64,000 nt of DNA from Gimesia chilikensis (GCF_007744075.1 NZ_CP036266.1:7027694-7091693), one strand, 5' to 3'. Positions 18,190 through 28,860 are shown, counted from the first letter of the stretch. Numbers and translations: made by a program. The notes: generated from the sequence alone by a model not told the origin.

Positions 18190-19595
18190 TCGGTCACCTC
18201 CATTGCGATAGTTGTCACTTCATTGGGTTGTGCGGCATAAGTAGCGTCGAATGGGTCACAATCACAAGTCGTGCTCCAGGAGCCTCCCCCTTCGCTCCAA
18301 GATGTAATCGCATCTAGAATCGGGTTTGTACAACTAGCTGGTGGAAACGGAATATGATTGTTGTATGCATCGATAACAACAAAACCTACCTGAATAGACC
18401 ACCCACACCATCCCAGTCCACTGTCTTCACCAGGCTGAAATATAAAAGTATAAATCCCTCTTAATGGCTCTCCCTCATTACTGAAGCAGTGAATTATCAC
18501 TCGTCCTTCCCAATAGCAGAGTTCTCTATGCCTTATCAATGAAAGTGACCCAGAATCTGAATTTTGACCATCATCACCAGCCCAATCTAATGTAAGTATC
18601 TCTGGAACCACATATCCTCGGCCATCAGGCGAATCGGGATCACATTCGCAAATACATATCAACTCGTCTGGACAGAGGCCACATTTCCAGCATTCGAACT
18701 CAAAATAATCTCCTTCAGTTTCATCGACCCAGATTTTTGTGTAGGGGATATCTGGACATTCATTTAATTCCACAATAGTTTCTTTTGTTGTCTCAACTCC
18801 CATTGAATCTACATATGGTGTTGTGACTAACAATTCACATTCTTCAGTATATACATTCTTCTGTAACACGATTGATATTGTTCGTCCCTGTTGATCAGGG
18901 TCTGCTTCAGAGCACCGAGTTACTTCGAACTCCCAAGTGTCGCCATCTATTGCAATTTTCCCTCCATCTTCGCAAGTATTGTGCCCCCGATATGTGATGC
19001 ATAAATCTTGACAAAGACATTCACAGCCGATACAGCCTCCTTCGTAAGCCGTTTCCGTAATCTCTTCTGGAAATATTCGATCTGTACAAACTGTTTTGAT
19101 GACAAACGAAGTACAATTCGTATCGCCACAACCGCTGACATCGACCTCCCATTCGTGTTCAATACCACCAACCAATACACCATCTTGATCTATTGAGCCG
19201 ATACAGCTCTCGGTGGATGCCGGAATTGGTTTACAACTCACAAGATTATCACATTCACCATCAAATGATTCATTGTAAGAACTAGTTAGACAGTTGCTGA
19301 TCAAGCAAATCACGCAGGTCTCAGAATCTTTGCAATATTTAATGACAAACTCTAAGTCAATCAGAAGTTCACCGCACCCGATTTCTCCCTTGTAAGACTT
19401 TGTTGTTTGATTGTATTCGAGGTATGTAAAGGCAGGTTCTTCACAACTGCAATCCGCGTATCCGCCATCTTCACATCCCCCTTCAAGAGTTACACAAATT
19501 GCGTGACAGGTATGAGTGCAACAGCATTGAACCATGCCATCTAATTTTTCACCACACTTCTCACATCCGTCACAACTCGGATTTCTCTTTACCAT
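18186..19595 (-). CDS. large Cys-rich repeat protein
   Basis: This 469-residue protein is very rich in cysteine (CxxC, CC, CxC pairs throughout) and acidic residues, with few lysines. It seems to be built of at least three related beta-rich units: one opening CTHTCHAICVTLEGGCEDGG, one opening CLCQDLCITYRGHNTCEDGG, and a third opening CICECDPDSPDGRG. No signal peptide is apparent, and no enzyme motif. AAGG stands nine bases before the ATG. It is the first gene of a five-gene operon encoding sugar- and sulfate-modifying enzymes, so it is a candidate scaffold or target for those modifications. No known family is recognised. Confidence 0.6.
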   Translation of the reverse strand: MVKRNPSCDGCEKCGEKLDGMVQCCCTHTCHAICVTLEGGCEDGGYADCSCEEPAFTYLEYNQTTKSYKGEIGCGELLIDLEFVIKYCKDSETCVICLISNCLTSSYNESFDGECDNLVSCKPIPASTESCIGSIDQDGVLVGGIEHEWEVDVSGCGDTNCTSFVIKTVCTDRIFPEEITETAYEGGCIGCECLCQDLCITYRGHNTCEDGGKIAIDGDTWEFEVTRCSEADPDQQGRTISIVLQKNVYTEECELLVTTPYVDSMGVETTKETIVELNECPDIPYTKIWVDETEGDYFEFECWKCGLCPDELICICECDPDSPDGRGYVVPEILTLDWAGDDGQNSDSGSLSLIRHRELCYWEGRVIIHCFSNEGEPLRGIYTFIFQPGEDSGLGWCGWSIQVGFVVIDAYNNHIPFPPASCTNPILDAITSWSEGGGSWSTTCDCDPFDATYAAQPNEVTTIAMEVTE

Positions 19596-20099
19596 GTCTA
19601 GCTACCTTTAGTTATGTGAAAAAGACCTTGATGCCAGCTGTTTGAAGATACTGTACACGCACCAGATAAACGCCAAATACAACAAATCAGAAGTTGACCA
19701 AAGAACGTATCACACTTGGTTGATTCCAGTAGACTTAAGCATCCATATTCAATAAATACTGTTCAATAGAATCATGACCATCAATATAAAATATAATTTT
19801 GTATATATTTAATGTTTTCATGTTACAGTGTATTTAGTACATTATTTGACATTCAATAAAATGTACACATTCGACACGAAATTTAACACATCAAAATCAC
19901 AAAAAAATAACATGCTGTGTAGTCGTACGAGCAGTAGTGATCATATCCGGCTTGCTAAGACAGGAATCTTCGTGACTTGAACTAGAATTTCTCGTCCCGA
20001 ATCGTTTAATGCCACATCAATTAACTACTGATTTTGTTTTGAGCGAAACCAAACATTCCTCTAAGTCAATGACAAGAATTTCTGTAAGGAGACGATACA
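19596..20099. other. AT-rich divergent intergenic region with RHS ribosome-binding site
   Basis: About 500 strongly AT-rich bases separate the Cys-rich operon from the RHS gene. AAGGAG at 20086-20091 is eight bases before the TTG at 20100 and is the best evidence for that start. TTGACA at about 19847 is a possible -35 element without a clear -10 partner. No gene is visible. Confidence 0.5.
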
Positions 20100-23000
20100 T
20101 TGGAATATTCGTCATCATGTGGAGTCCCGTTTCCCGTTCTCAATCCTCCTGAATTCGGAATGGCAACTCGCTTGCCGCAGACATGTGGCCCTGAGTTAGT
20201 AGTCAGTATGTTGCCTTTCGATCCGAGCTCCCAATTTCCCCGAGTGCTAACCGCCAATGCAGGCTCAAAACAATCGACATCTCTCTCAACTGAACCTGCT
20301 GCGGTATGCGAAAATGGGTGCCTCATAGGAGGAGGCTACCAGGCCGCTCATGTATTTTCAGAATACACAAACGAAGGCTTAAACCTGGCAGCCAATGAGA
20401 TTGCCCTGGTCATGGCAAAGCTTGCTTTTCCCATCCCAGGCCTTTGGACGGGGCCTGCCTATATTCATATGCCCTCGGGAAATGTGGTTTATCAAATTGC
20501 CACACCTGAATGCGGGCCTCTCGATGCCATTCCCGTGTTTACATACAATTCGTTGGCTGCATGCGGTGAATCAGGTTTTGGGCATGGAGTCTCAAGCCTG
20601 TTTAACCCAACCGTAGAACAGATGAGTGGTTCACAGGCTAATATCATCACGGGGACTGGAAAGTATCTGGTTTATACCAATGTCGTCGCCAATTCGTGGT
20701 CCACAGCCCCTAACGCCACCAGAAATGGGCTCAAAAAAAATAGCGATAAGACCTGGGTAGAACAGCAACCTGACGGATTAGAATGGCACTACAAAATAAA
20801 TGGAAGCTTAAACAAAATCGTTAGTCCGGCGGGCGATATCTGGACCATGGCCTATGATGGTGAGCTCGTTTCGGGCATTGTTTCCCCAATCGGGCGTCGA
20901 ACAACTATTGTGTACTCAGGAGGCAATCTGTCTTCAGTGCAGGATCCTGCTGGGCGGGAAACTGCTTTTGAGATCAATGGCGGTACGCAGCTTTCAAAGG
21001 TCACTTATCCTGATGGGAGTGTTATCAATCTCGGTTATGATGGCGACAACTTATTAACTTCGCTTACCGATCCCGATAACAATACCACGCAATATTCATA
21101 TGACTGTCTTCACCGCGTCGAATCTTTGACCACTCCAGAGGGAAATCGCTACACCTATACTTATTCAGATGAAACAAACCAGTACAGTCCGAGCAGTAAA
21201 TGGATAAAGGTGACTGATCCAGCCAACCATGTCACGACTGTTCTCCACGATGGGAGTCTTGTGAATTCTGTCATCGATCCACTTGGAAATAGAACGACAT
21301 ATACCTGGGATGGCACTCAGGACGCTCGAGTGAAAACTATCACTGATGCCAATGGAAATACAACCACGTTAGGTTATACAACTCAGGCGAATGGAACCAA
21401 AGCGCTCACATCCATCGCCAAACCAGGTGTAGGTACTTTTAATTTTGCTTATGATGGCAACAACCGTTGTTACTCCGTTCAGGACTATGATGGAAATTCT
21501 ACCTCGCTGGATTGGGACGGCAGCGGAAATCGTGTCAGCATTGTAGACGCAGAATCGAGACGTTCGACAGCGATCTACAATTCTCATGGTCAGATCAGGG
21601 CTACCATCGATTCCTTTCTAAATCGAACAACGACCACATACGACTCTTCTGGAAATGCAACCGGACTGACGAACCAGTTAAACTTCACAACAGACTTGAC
21701 CTATAACTCTGCCGGTGATGCCACCCAGGTTGAAAACCCTCTTTCAGAAATCACGGGCTACACTCGTACCGACTTGGGGCGAATCTCGCGTGTTACAAAT
21801 CCACTCTCTTTCAAGACGACTTACACATACTCAGATAACGGTTATCTGGAATCGGTTCTGAACGCAGAAGGGGGGACAACCAGTTTCGATTATAATTCAG
21901 ACAGTCAACTCACTACTGAAACAAACCCACTCAGTTATTCCACCAATTTCAGCTATGATTCCAGAATGAACCTCCGTTCGTCAAAGAATGCTGAAAATGA
22001 AACGACAACTCATCTCTACGATGCCGTCAATCAACGAATTGCATCCATCAATCCGCTCACTCTCAGGACGACTTTCAGCTACGACCCGGTCGGGAACAAC
22101 ATTTTTATCACAAATCCATTAAATGAAGTAACGCAGAATGTGTTTGACGCCGCCAATCGCATTTCTGCGACCATAGATCCACTCACACACCAGACCAGTT
22201 GGACCTACAACGGTGCAAACCAGATCAAAACCGAAACCAATGCCGAAAGTGAAACCACGACCAATAATTATGATGGGATCTACCGGCTGACTAAAGTGAC
22301 AAACCCGCTTGGTTTTGCCATCGATACGACATACGAAACAACGTATCCCAATGTCATTGTCACTAACGCGGAGAATGAGTCCACTACGACGATCTACGAC
22401 AAAGCTCAACGTGCAGTTGCCGTAGTCAATCCACTGGGACTACGAACAACCACCAGCTACGACCCTGTTGGACGTCCAACCTCTGTCAAAGATCCTCTCA
22501 ATCAAATCACGACGACTGTATACGATGACGCAGGTCGGGCTATTTCCGTCGTTGATCCGCTCGCAAATCGAACTACAAATTCTTACGACAACATTAATCG
22601 CCTGACTGCTGTTCTCAACGCTGAACTAGAGATCAACACGACAGTCTATGATGCCGTCGGTAACGTGACATCGTCCATCAATCCGCTTGGTAACGCCACT
22701 CAGTTCACATTCGACAAAGTCAATCGCCAGCTCACCCAGACAAACCCCGAAAACGAAACGGTGACGACGACCTACGACGATGCAGGTAGAACAATCGCAT
22801 CCACAAATCCTCTGGGTAACACAACCTGGTTCGCCTATGACGGTGCCGACCGGCAGATCGCCGTTACTAACCCAATGTCAGAGCGGACGACATCGGTTTA
22901 CGATGCAGCAGGGCGTTCAATATCCACTGTTAATCCCTTGGGAATTCACACTTCTTTTGTTTACGACGACGCCAATCGACAAATCGCCATCATTAACCCA

Positions 23001-26000
23001 CTGACAAATCGGGATACAACTGCTTACGATGCCGCGGGCCGTAAAGTTGCTATGGAGAATGGAGAATCCGAACGTACCACCTATGTATATGACAAAGCCG
23101 ATCGACAGATCGCCCTCGTAAATCCGCTATTGCAACGCGACACCATGGTGTATGACGACGCGGGTCGCAAAATCGCCTCTGGAAATGGGCTGGGGAATCG
23201 GACCACATTTGTTTTTGATGACGCCAATCGTCAGATTGCATCCATCAATCCACTTCTTAATCGAAACACCTCTGTGTACGATGCCGGTGGCCGGACCATT
23301 GCCACTTTGGATGGTATGGCGCAGCGCACCACATTCTCGTATGATAACGTTAACCGACAGACAGCCGTGCGGAACGCAGTCAACAACGTCTCTTCAACGG
23401 TCTACGACGCAAATGGCCGGACGATTGCGACTGTCGATGGGCTGGGAAATCGGACCTCACTCAGTTACGACAAAGCCGATCGTCAGATTCGAACTACCAA
23501 TCCATTAGGACTGATTAATACCTCTGTTTACGACGCTGCTGGTAGAACCATAGCCACGATCGACGGTCTCAATAAACAGACCACGTATGAATACGACGAT
23601 GCCGATCGACAAATCACAGTGACGAATCCCATGTCACAGACTAATACGACGGTCTATAACGCAGCCGGTCGCATCATTGAGACGATCGATGCAATCGGCA
23701 GAGTCACAACGAAGGTCTACGATTTAGCTGGACAACAGACTACAGTAGTTAACCCCAAAGGCGAGCGAAACACGACTGTTTATGATAAAGCGGGGCGTAC
23801 AGAAGCCACCATTCTCCCCGAGGGGCAACAAACATCCTATGCGTTTGATAAGGCTGGACGCCAGGTGGCGGATATTGATGCGCGCGGCTTCATTGCTACA
23901 ACAGTTTATGATGATGCAGGTCGTGTGACTGCAGAAATCGATCGCTCCAATAAAACAACCGAATTTGTCTACGACGTTGCGGATCAACTCCGTGCGACCA
24001 AAGATTCCTTAAATGGGATCAGCACCACTGTCTATGATGCCGCCGGGCGTGCCTGGTACGAAGGAAATGCACTCGACAACATCACTACCTATGTCTATGA
24101 CCCAGCTGGGCAGAAAATCGCCACGAAAAATGCGCTCGATGGAATTTCAACGACGGTCTATGACGCAGCAGGTCGTGAATGGTACTTTGGAAATGCACTC
24201 AACAACATTACCACACTCTCATATGATGGAGCCAATCAGGTTCGATCCCGCAAAAATCCACTGGGTGAAATTCAGACCATGGTCTACGACAACGCCGGAC
24301 GACTCTGGTTCCAAGGCAACGCCCTCAATAATATCACCACGTTTGGATACGACCCCGCTGACAGGCAGACAGCCGTAATGAATCCCCTTGTGGAAATTAC
24401 GACCACGGTCTACGATGCCGCCGGTCAGGTAACAGGCACCATTTCTCCCATGCTGGAACGAACCACAAACACCTTCGATCTGGCTGGTCGTCAAGTCGCC
24501 GAAACAAATCCGCGCGGATTTATCACAACTACTGTTTACGATGCCAATGGCTGGGTCGCTGCAACGATCGACGCCCTCACTAATCGCACCAGCTTCGCTT
24601 ACGACAACGTGGGACAGGAAATTGCGGTTCAGGATGCGCTCGGTAATATCATTACCACAATATATAGTGCACAACGACAGCCGCTCGTCACCATTAATCC
24701 ACTCGGTTTGCGCACAACCATTACCTATGATGCCCTGGGGCGAAAATTAACTGAAACGAATCCCCTGGGAGAGATCACCACTACGATCTACGACGCAGTG
24801 AGTAATGTGTTGGCAACCATCAATCCGTTGGGAAATCGGACTTCATTCAGCTACGACGTCATCAATCAGCAAATCAGCCAGGAAGATGCCGAAGGGCACA
24901 CCAGCGAAACGATCTACGACCTGGCCGGCAACGTGATTACCTCAGTCAATGCCAATGATGACCGCACATCCTTTGTCTATAATGCAGCTAACTACAAAAT
25001 GGCACAAATCGATGCCAACGATCATCGCACGACATATGGATACGATCCCGATGGGCTGTTGACATCCATTGAAAACCCACTCGGTGAAATCACATCCATG
25101 TCGTACGATATCGCCAGCCGGAAAAAGGCTCAGGTCGATCCCCTGGGACGAATCACCAGCTATACCTATAATTCTAATGGCCAGGAGATCGGCAGGCAGT
25201 ATAGTGACAGCACGCGCGTGACGATGTCCTACGATGCGAACGGCAACCGGATTCAGTTACAGGACACAACTGGTGACACAAATTTTGCTTATGATGCTCT
25301 CGATCGCACGGAGTCGGTCACAAATCCCGACAGTCAGACCGTCACTTACAACTACGACGCTGTCAGCAATCGCACCTTAATGGTCGATCCCGATGCCGGG
25401 CAGTTTACCTACAGTTACGATAATCTCTATCGAGTCAAAACCATTCAGAATCCGGAAGGCGATTCCACCAGTTTTGTCTATGATGACGCCAATCGGCCAA
25501 TCACGAAGAATCTGGCGAACGGAACTCGGACTTCGATAACCTACGATGCTGCCGGGCAAGTAACGAACCTGTTCCATCTCAAGTCCGATAACAGCGTTTT
25601 CTCGGCGTTCACTTATACCTATGATAAAACCGGCAATCGAACACAAGTGGTCGAAGACACGGGTGACCGAGTGACCTGGACCTACGATGATACGTACCAG
25701 CTCACCCGAGAACATCGCAGCGGCACCGATGCCTATAATGTCACCTACACCTACGATCCTGTCGGTAATCGACTGACTTCGGACGATGGAAGCACCATTA
25801 CCACCTACGTCTACGATGAAGCCAACCGAACCAAAACTACCGACGATGGTACCGTGGTGACCACCTATTCGTTCGACGCCGCGGGCAATCAGCGTACGGT
25901 GGAAGATACAAACGGCGTGATCACTTATACCTGGGACATTAATAACCAGAATACGGGGGTCGAAAAACCGAACGGGGATCTATTCACATTCACCTATAAC

Positions 26001-27671
26001 GGCGACATGGTTCGCGTGCAGTCCGAAGATCCCAACGGGACAACGAAATTTGTCTACGACCAGCAAAACGTGTTGCTTGAATCCGATGATCTGGACACCA
26101 CCCAGGTTGTCTACACTCTCAATCCCAAAGAGTTCGGCAATTTGATCAGCCGCTACGATACTGTAGCTGCAGATTCAGATATCTATCATTATGACGCTTT
26201 GGGCAGCACAGTGGCGTTAACCGATTCATCTGAAGTGGAAATCGACGCCTACGTCTATTACGCCTTCGGCAAAATCAAATCATCCAGCGGCACAACCGAC
26301 CAACCCTTCCAGTGGGTAGGTGAAACCGGCTACTATGCCGAATCCGAACTGGATCGCTACCACATTCGTCGTCGCAATTTTGATCCTAGTTCTGGACGAT
26401 TTCTTTCTGAAGATCCGATGCGTGATGATGAAGAGGATTTGTACTGTTATGTGGGGAACAATGCAATTAACAATAGCGATCCGAGTGGGTTGGAACAGCG
26501 GAAGAGGACTTGGAATGAAAATTGGGATCCCATTGATAAGCTGAATTTACAAAGTAGTAATTCTCTCAATAATTATGCTGACTCTAAAAACCAAATAAAG
26601 GATCCATTACTTTACGATTACACAGATGAAAAATATAGGAAGGTTGGCATCTCCCCTACTGCCGCTCAAGATCAAGCTCATATACTTCCAGAGATTCCAA
26701 TACCTCAAATTGAGCTCAAGAGTCATATAGCTTGGCCTTTGGAGTCGGATGCAAGTTGGAATATTAACGACACACTACATGCTTGGTCTTTTGGTATTTG
26801 GCCTAATAGTGCTGAAATTAAGGAGCATTACCCTCCACCAGAAAAACATACCTACGATCCTGAGACAGGCTTGTGGACAGGCTCAAATGAAATCTATCTA
26901 AATGCTGTCCCTAACCCCGAATTGATTGATACCGCAATAGAAGAAATGTTATCGCTTCCTGGTAGAGAAGAACCTTTATTATACTATCGAGCATATCAGC
27001 AAGTTGTGCACGGTCCAGAGGCTGACCCCCGAAATTACAATGATAGAGGGATTTACATTGGTCCTAAGGGTGGTACGCTCCCTGTTCCTTTTGTTCCAGG
27101 AGTAAGCAATAGTTATAAAAACTTTTTAAAGAGGAATGCCAATGGAACTTCACAAGGAAAAATTGATACTCTCAAACCGTATTTGAAAGCAAAAAAAACA
27201 GGATCGAAATTCAAACTAAACACAAAAGAAGCACAATCATTTACGATTGGAACTAAAACTTTTTCAGTATCTAAGGACGTCATAGAGAATGGTAGACGAT
27301 TAGCTGGTCAGGGTAGTCCCAAAAATTTGGATGTAGGGGTAGAAGAAGTCATTCGTGAAATTGAAAAGGAATTGCCAGGATTTACAACTGAAATTCAGCT
27401 TGTTATTCGAAAAGCGCCAGGAAAAGATTTAACCGATCTCGATATTGTTACAAAGAAGGCAATCATTCAAGTATCAACTGGGACGAATAGCATTGGAAGA
27501 TCTATTGCAAACGTGGAAAATGCAATCAAAAACACTGAATTTGCCGGTCGAAAAGTGATCGGAGTTGTGCGAGAGGGCACAGAATCACGACTTCTAAGGC
27601 GGCCCCAAACTGACTCTAGATTTGTAACTGATGACATCAGTGAGTTCATTGATTTTCTGAAGGATTTATAA
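20100..27671 (+). CDS. RHS/YD-repeat polymorphic toxin
   Basis: The 2523-residue protein starts at TTG with a strong AAGGAG site. Residues about 200-2050 are dozens of YD repeats (TTTVYDAAGR, SFSYDNVN types), which fold as the beta-sheet cocoon of RHS proteins. The core ends with YHIRRRNFDPSSGRFLSEDP and YVGNNAINNSDPSG near residue 2130, the usual boundary at which the toxin tip begins. The last 390 residues are unrelated and visibly AT-richer. They end in a PD-(D/E)xK-like region (LDIVTKKAIIQVSTG, D2446/D2448, Q2457, S2459), where the usual ExK is QxS. No signal peptide or N-terminal PAAR/VgrG-type domain is visible, so the delivery route is unknown. Confidence 0.9.
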   Translation: MEYSSSCGVPFPVLNPPEFGMATRLPQTCGPELVVSMLPFDPSSQFPRVLTANAGSKQSTSLSTEPAAVCENGCLIGGGYQAAHVFSEYTNEGLNLAANEIALVMAKLAFPIPGLWTGPAYIHMPSGNVVYQIATPECGPLDAIPVFTYNSLAACGESGFGHGVSSLFNPTVEQMSGSQANIITGTGKYLVYTNVVANSWSTAPNATRNGLKKNSDKTWVEQQPDGLEWHYKINGSLNKIVSPAGDIWTMAYDGELVSGIVSPIGRRTTIVYSGGNLSSVQDPAGRETAFEINGGTQLSKVTYPDGSVINLGYDGDNLLTSLTDPDNNTTQYSYDCLHRVESLTTPEGNRYTYTYSDETNQYSPSSKWIKVTDPANHVTTVLHDGSLVNSVIDPLGNRTTYTWDGTQDARVKTITDANGNTTTLGYTTQANGTKALTSIAKPGVGTFNFAYDGNNRCYSVQDYDGNSTSLDWDGSGNRVSIVDAESRRSTAIYNSHGQIRATIDSFLNRTTTTYDSSGNATGLTNQLNFTTDLTYNSAGDATQVENPLSEITGYTRTDLGRISRVTNPLSFKTTYTYSDNGYLESVLNAEGGTTSFDYNSDSQLTTETNPLSYSTNFSYDSRMNLRSSKNAENETTTHLYDAVNQRIASINPLTLRTTFSYDPVGNNIFITNPLNEVTQNVFDAANRISATIDPLTHQTSWTYNGANQIKTETNAESETTTNNYDGIYRLTKVTNPLGFAIDTTYETTYPNVIVTNAENESTTTIYDKAQRAVAVVNPLGLRTTTSYDPVGRPTSVKDPLNQITTTVYDDAGRAISVVDPLANRTTNSYDNINRLTAVLNAELEINTTVYDAVGNVTSSINPLGNATQFTFDKVNRQLTQTNPENETVTTTYDDAGRTIASTNPLGNTTWFAYDGADRQIAVTNPMSERTTSVYDAAGRSISTVNPLGIHTSFVYDDANRQIAIINPLTNRDTTAYDAAGRKVAMENGESERTTYVYDKADRQIALVNPLLQRDTMVYDDAGRKIASGNGLGNRTTFVFDDANRQIASINPLLNRNTSVYDAGGRTIATLDGMAQRTTFSYDNVNRQTAVRNAVNNVSSTVYDANGRTIATVDGLGNRTSLSYDKADRQIRTTNPLGLINTSVYDAAGRTIATIDGLNKQTTYEYDDADRQITVTNPMSQTNTTVYNAAGRIIETIDAIGRVTTKVYDLAGQQTTVVNPKGERNTTVYDKAGRTEATILPEGQQTSYAFDKAGRQVADIDARGFIATTVYDDAGRVTAEIDRSNKTTEFVYDVADQLRATKDSLNGISTTVYDAAGRAWYEGNALDNITTYVYDPAGQKIATKNALDGISTTVYDAAGREWYFGNALNNITTLSYDGANQVRSRKNPLGEIQTMVYDNAGRLWFQGNALNNITTFGYDPADRQTAVMNPLVEITTTVYDAAGQVTGTISPMLERTTNTFDLAGRQVAETNPRGFITTTVYDANGWVAATIDALTNRTSFAYDNVGQEIAVQDALGNIITTIYSAQRQPLVTINPLGLRTTITYDALGRKLTETNPLGEITTTIYDAVSNVLATINPLGNRTSFSYDVINQQISQEDAEGHTSETIYDLAGNVITSVNANDDRTSFVYNAANYKMAQIDANDHRTTYGYDPDGLLTSIENPLGEITSMSYDIASRKKAQVDPLGRITSYTYNSNGQEIGRQYSDSTRVTMSYDANGNRIQLQDTTGDTNFAYDALDRTESVTNPDSQTVTYNYDAVSNRTLMVDPDAGQFTYSYDNLYRVKTIQNPEGDSTSFVYDDANRPITKNLANGTRTSITYDAAGQVTNLFHLKSDNSVFSAFTYTYDKTGNRTQVVEDTGDRVTWTYDDTYQLTREHRSGTDAYNVTYTYDPVGNRLTSDDGSTITTYVYDEANRTKTTDDGTVVTTYSFDAAGNQRTVEDTNGVITYTWDINNQNTGVEKPNGDLFTFTYNGDMVRVQSEDPNGTTKFVYDQQNVLLESDDLDTTQVVYTLNPKEFGNLISRYDTVAADSDIYHYDALGSTVALTDSSEVEIDAYVYYAFGKIKSSSGTTDQPFQWVGETGYYAESELDRYHIRRRNFDPSSGRFLSEDPMRDDEEDLYCYVGNNAINNSDPSGLEQRKRTWNENWDPIDKLNLQSSNSLNNYADSKNQIKDPLLYDYTDEKYRKVGISPTAAQDQAHILPEIPIPQIELKSHIAWPLESDASWNINDTLHAWSFGIWPNSAEIKEHYPPPEKHTYDPETGLWTGSNEIYLNAVPNPELIDTAIEEMLSLPGREEPLLYYRAYQQVVHGPEADPRNYNDRGIYIGPKGGTLPVPFVPGVSNSYKNFLKRNANGTSQGKIDTLKPYLKAKKTGSKFKLNTKEAQSFTIGTKTFSVSKDVIENGRRLAGQGSPKNLDVGVEEVIREIEKELPGFTTEIQLVIRKAPGKDLTDLDIVTKKAIIQVSTGTNSIGRSIANVENAIKNTEFAGRKVIGVVREGTESRLLRRPQTDSRFVTDDISEFIDFLKDL

Positions 27672-27673
27672 GA

Positions 27674-28090
27674 ATGAGATCACTCTACATAATTACAGAC
27701 TCAAGCGTAACCTTGGAATATCTTTTCGAGAGAATAAAAGACGTACCTGATAATTATAATATCGTATTCGAGGACCAAATTATCGCCATAGAAATAGTAT
27801 CCCCATATGGCAAATACGAATTTATTAAGATTGAACAAGAGACATTTGAAGCATTGCTAGACGAGTGGTATGAAGATAACAAAATATTTGATTTGCTATT
27901 ACATAATCCAAAGTTTAACGGAAGGTCAAACGCTTTTTACATAAAATTTAGCCGCACATTTCCTGATAGTGAGTTACTGAAGTATTTGATTCAATGCTTA
28001 ATCTTATGTCATGACTTAGATTTTATCATTTATGACTGCCTGGACAGTCTGTATACTCCTTCAGAATTCCACAAACTGTTAAATCCATAG
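27674..28090 (+). CDS. candidate immunity protein for the RHS toxin
   Basis: A 138-residue acidic protein starts only two bases after the RHS stop, which is where immunity genes of RHS toxins sit. It has no signal peptide or membrane segment, so it would act in the cytoplasm, as expected for a nuclease inhibitor. Composition is AT-rich like the toxin tip, suggesting the two travelled together. No family is recognised; the role is inferred from position, size and charge. A cysteine pair and tyrosines near the C-terminus (CLILCHDLDFIIYDCLDSLY) may form a beta/alpha edge. Confidence 0.6.
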   Translation: MRSLYIITDSSVTLEYLFERIKDVPDNYNIVFEDQIIAIEIVSPYGKYEFIKIEQETFEALLDEWYEDNKIFDLLLHNPKFNGRSNAFYIKFSRTFPDSELLKYLIQCLILCHDLDFIIYDCLDSLYTPSEFHKLLNP

Positions 28091-28431
28091 TAAATTAGCA
28101 GGTAATTATTATGATAGTTTCTTCTGATATCTATTTTTCACAGCTTATTCAGGATTACCCTGCCCTGCTTGAACCGTGCGGAAGGCAAGAATTATTGTCA
28201 TCTTATTCATTTCTATAGGAGAATCGATGAGAGACCTGTCTTGATACTTCAGCTAAATACTTTAGGAAGGGCTGAGAGTACTTCAATAAATGATGAACCG
28301 CAGCAAGATTAGTGACACCTATAATAGCTCTAACATGTCCCAACTGTAAGGAAAAAACTATGTCCTGTGCTGGGACTGATCGATTTGATCGAGCTTGATT
28401 AGGCCGTATCGCTAAGTGATTTACCACAGCC

Positions 28432-28860
28432 GATGAGTTCCCTCATAAATGTCTGGCTTTAAAGTTAGATCTGAATATTCGTAGCGAGCATGTGATTGAT
28501 ATTTTTATCGAACTGTTTTCTTCCCATCGAGTACTGCAATGCATCCGGGGTGATAACGGTCCGGAAATTATCTCCCTAGTAGCTGGAAGCTGCCTGTGTC
28601 AACTGCAAATTAATTCTTTGAATATTGAACAGGGCGTTCCCTGGTTAAATGGTTTTACGGAATCTTTCCACCGTAGATTCTGTATTGTGTTTATGTCTGT
28701 CGAAATGTTTGTGAATCTGTTACGACACACAAGCTCATTGGCGCCAAGAAGGGAAAATGTCAACGGGCAACGCCTTGGCAGCTTTCAGGGATCTGTTGTC
28801 CCGTTAATAGTTACGAAACCGCCTAAACTGACACTCATAAGTCCTAGTTCAAGTTATTGA
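28432..28860 (+). pseudogene. decayed IS3-family transposase fragment (integrase core)
   Basis: The reading frame from GATGAGTTC resembles the catalytic core of IS3-type transposases: EFPHKCLALKLD, then IDIFIELFSSHRVLQCIRGDNGPEI (second Asp in DNGPE), then INSLNIEQGVPWLNGFTESF with the catalytic glutamate of ESF. The first catalytic aspartate region and most of the N-terminal half are missing, the frame is not preceded by a start or orfA, and the C-terminus diverges beyond SFHRRF. I find no flanking terminal inverted repeats. It is a relic next to the RHS immunity gene, a common site for rearrangement. Confidence 0.7.

Noticed and set aside
1..19595. Prophage origin for the Cys-rich and phosphoribosyltransferase genes
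   Set aside because: No capsid, terminase, portal or integrase gene is present nearby.
22119..25715. Several long antisense frames inside the RHS gene
   Set aside because: They are shadows of the repeated YD coding sequence.
28203..28427. 74-residue minus-strand frame before the IS3 relic
   Set aside because: No family resemblance; probably a shadow of decayed mobile DNA.
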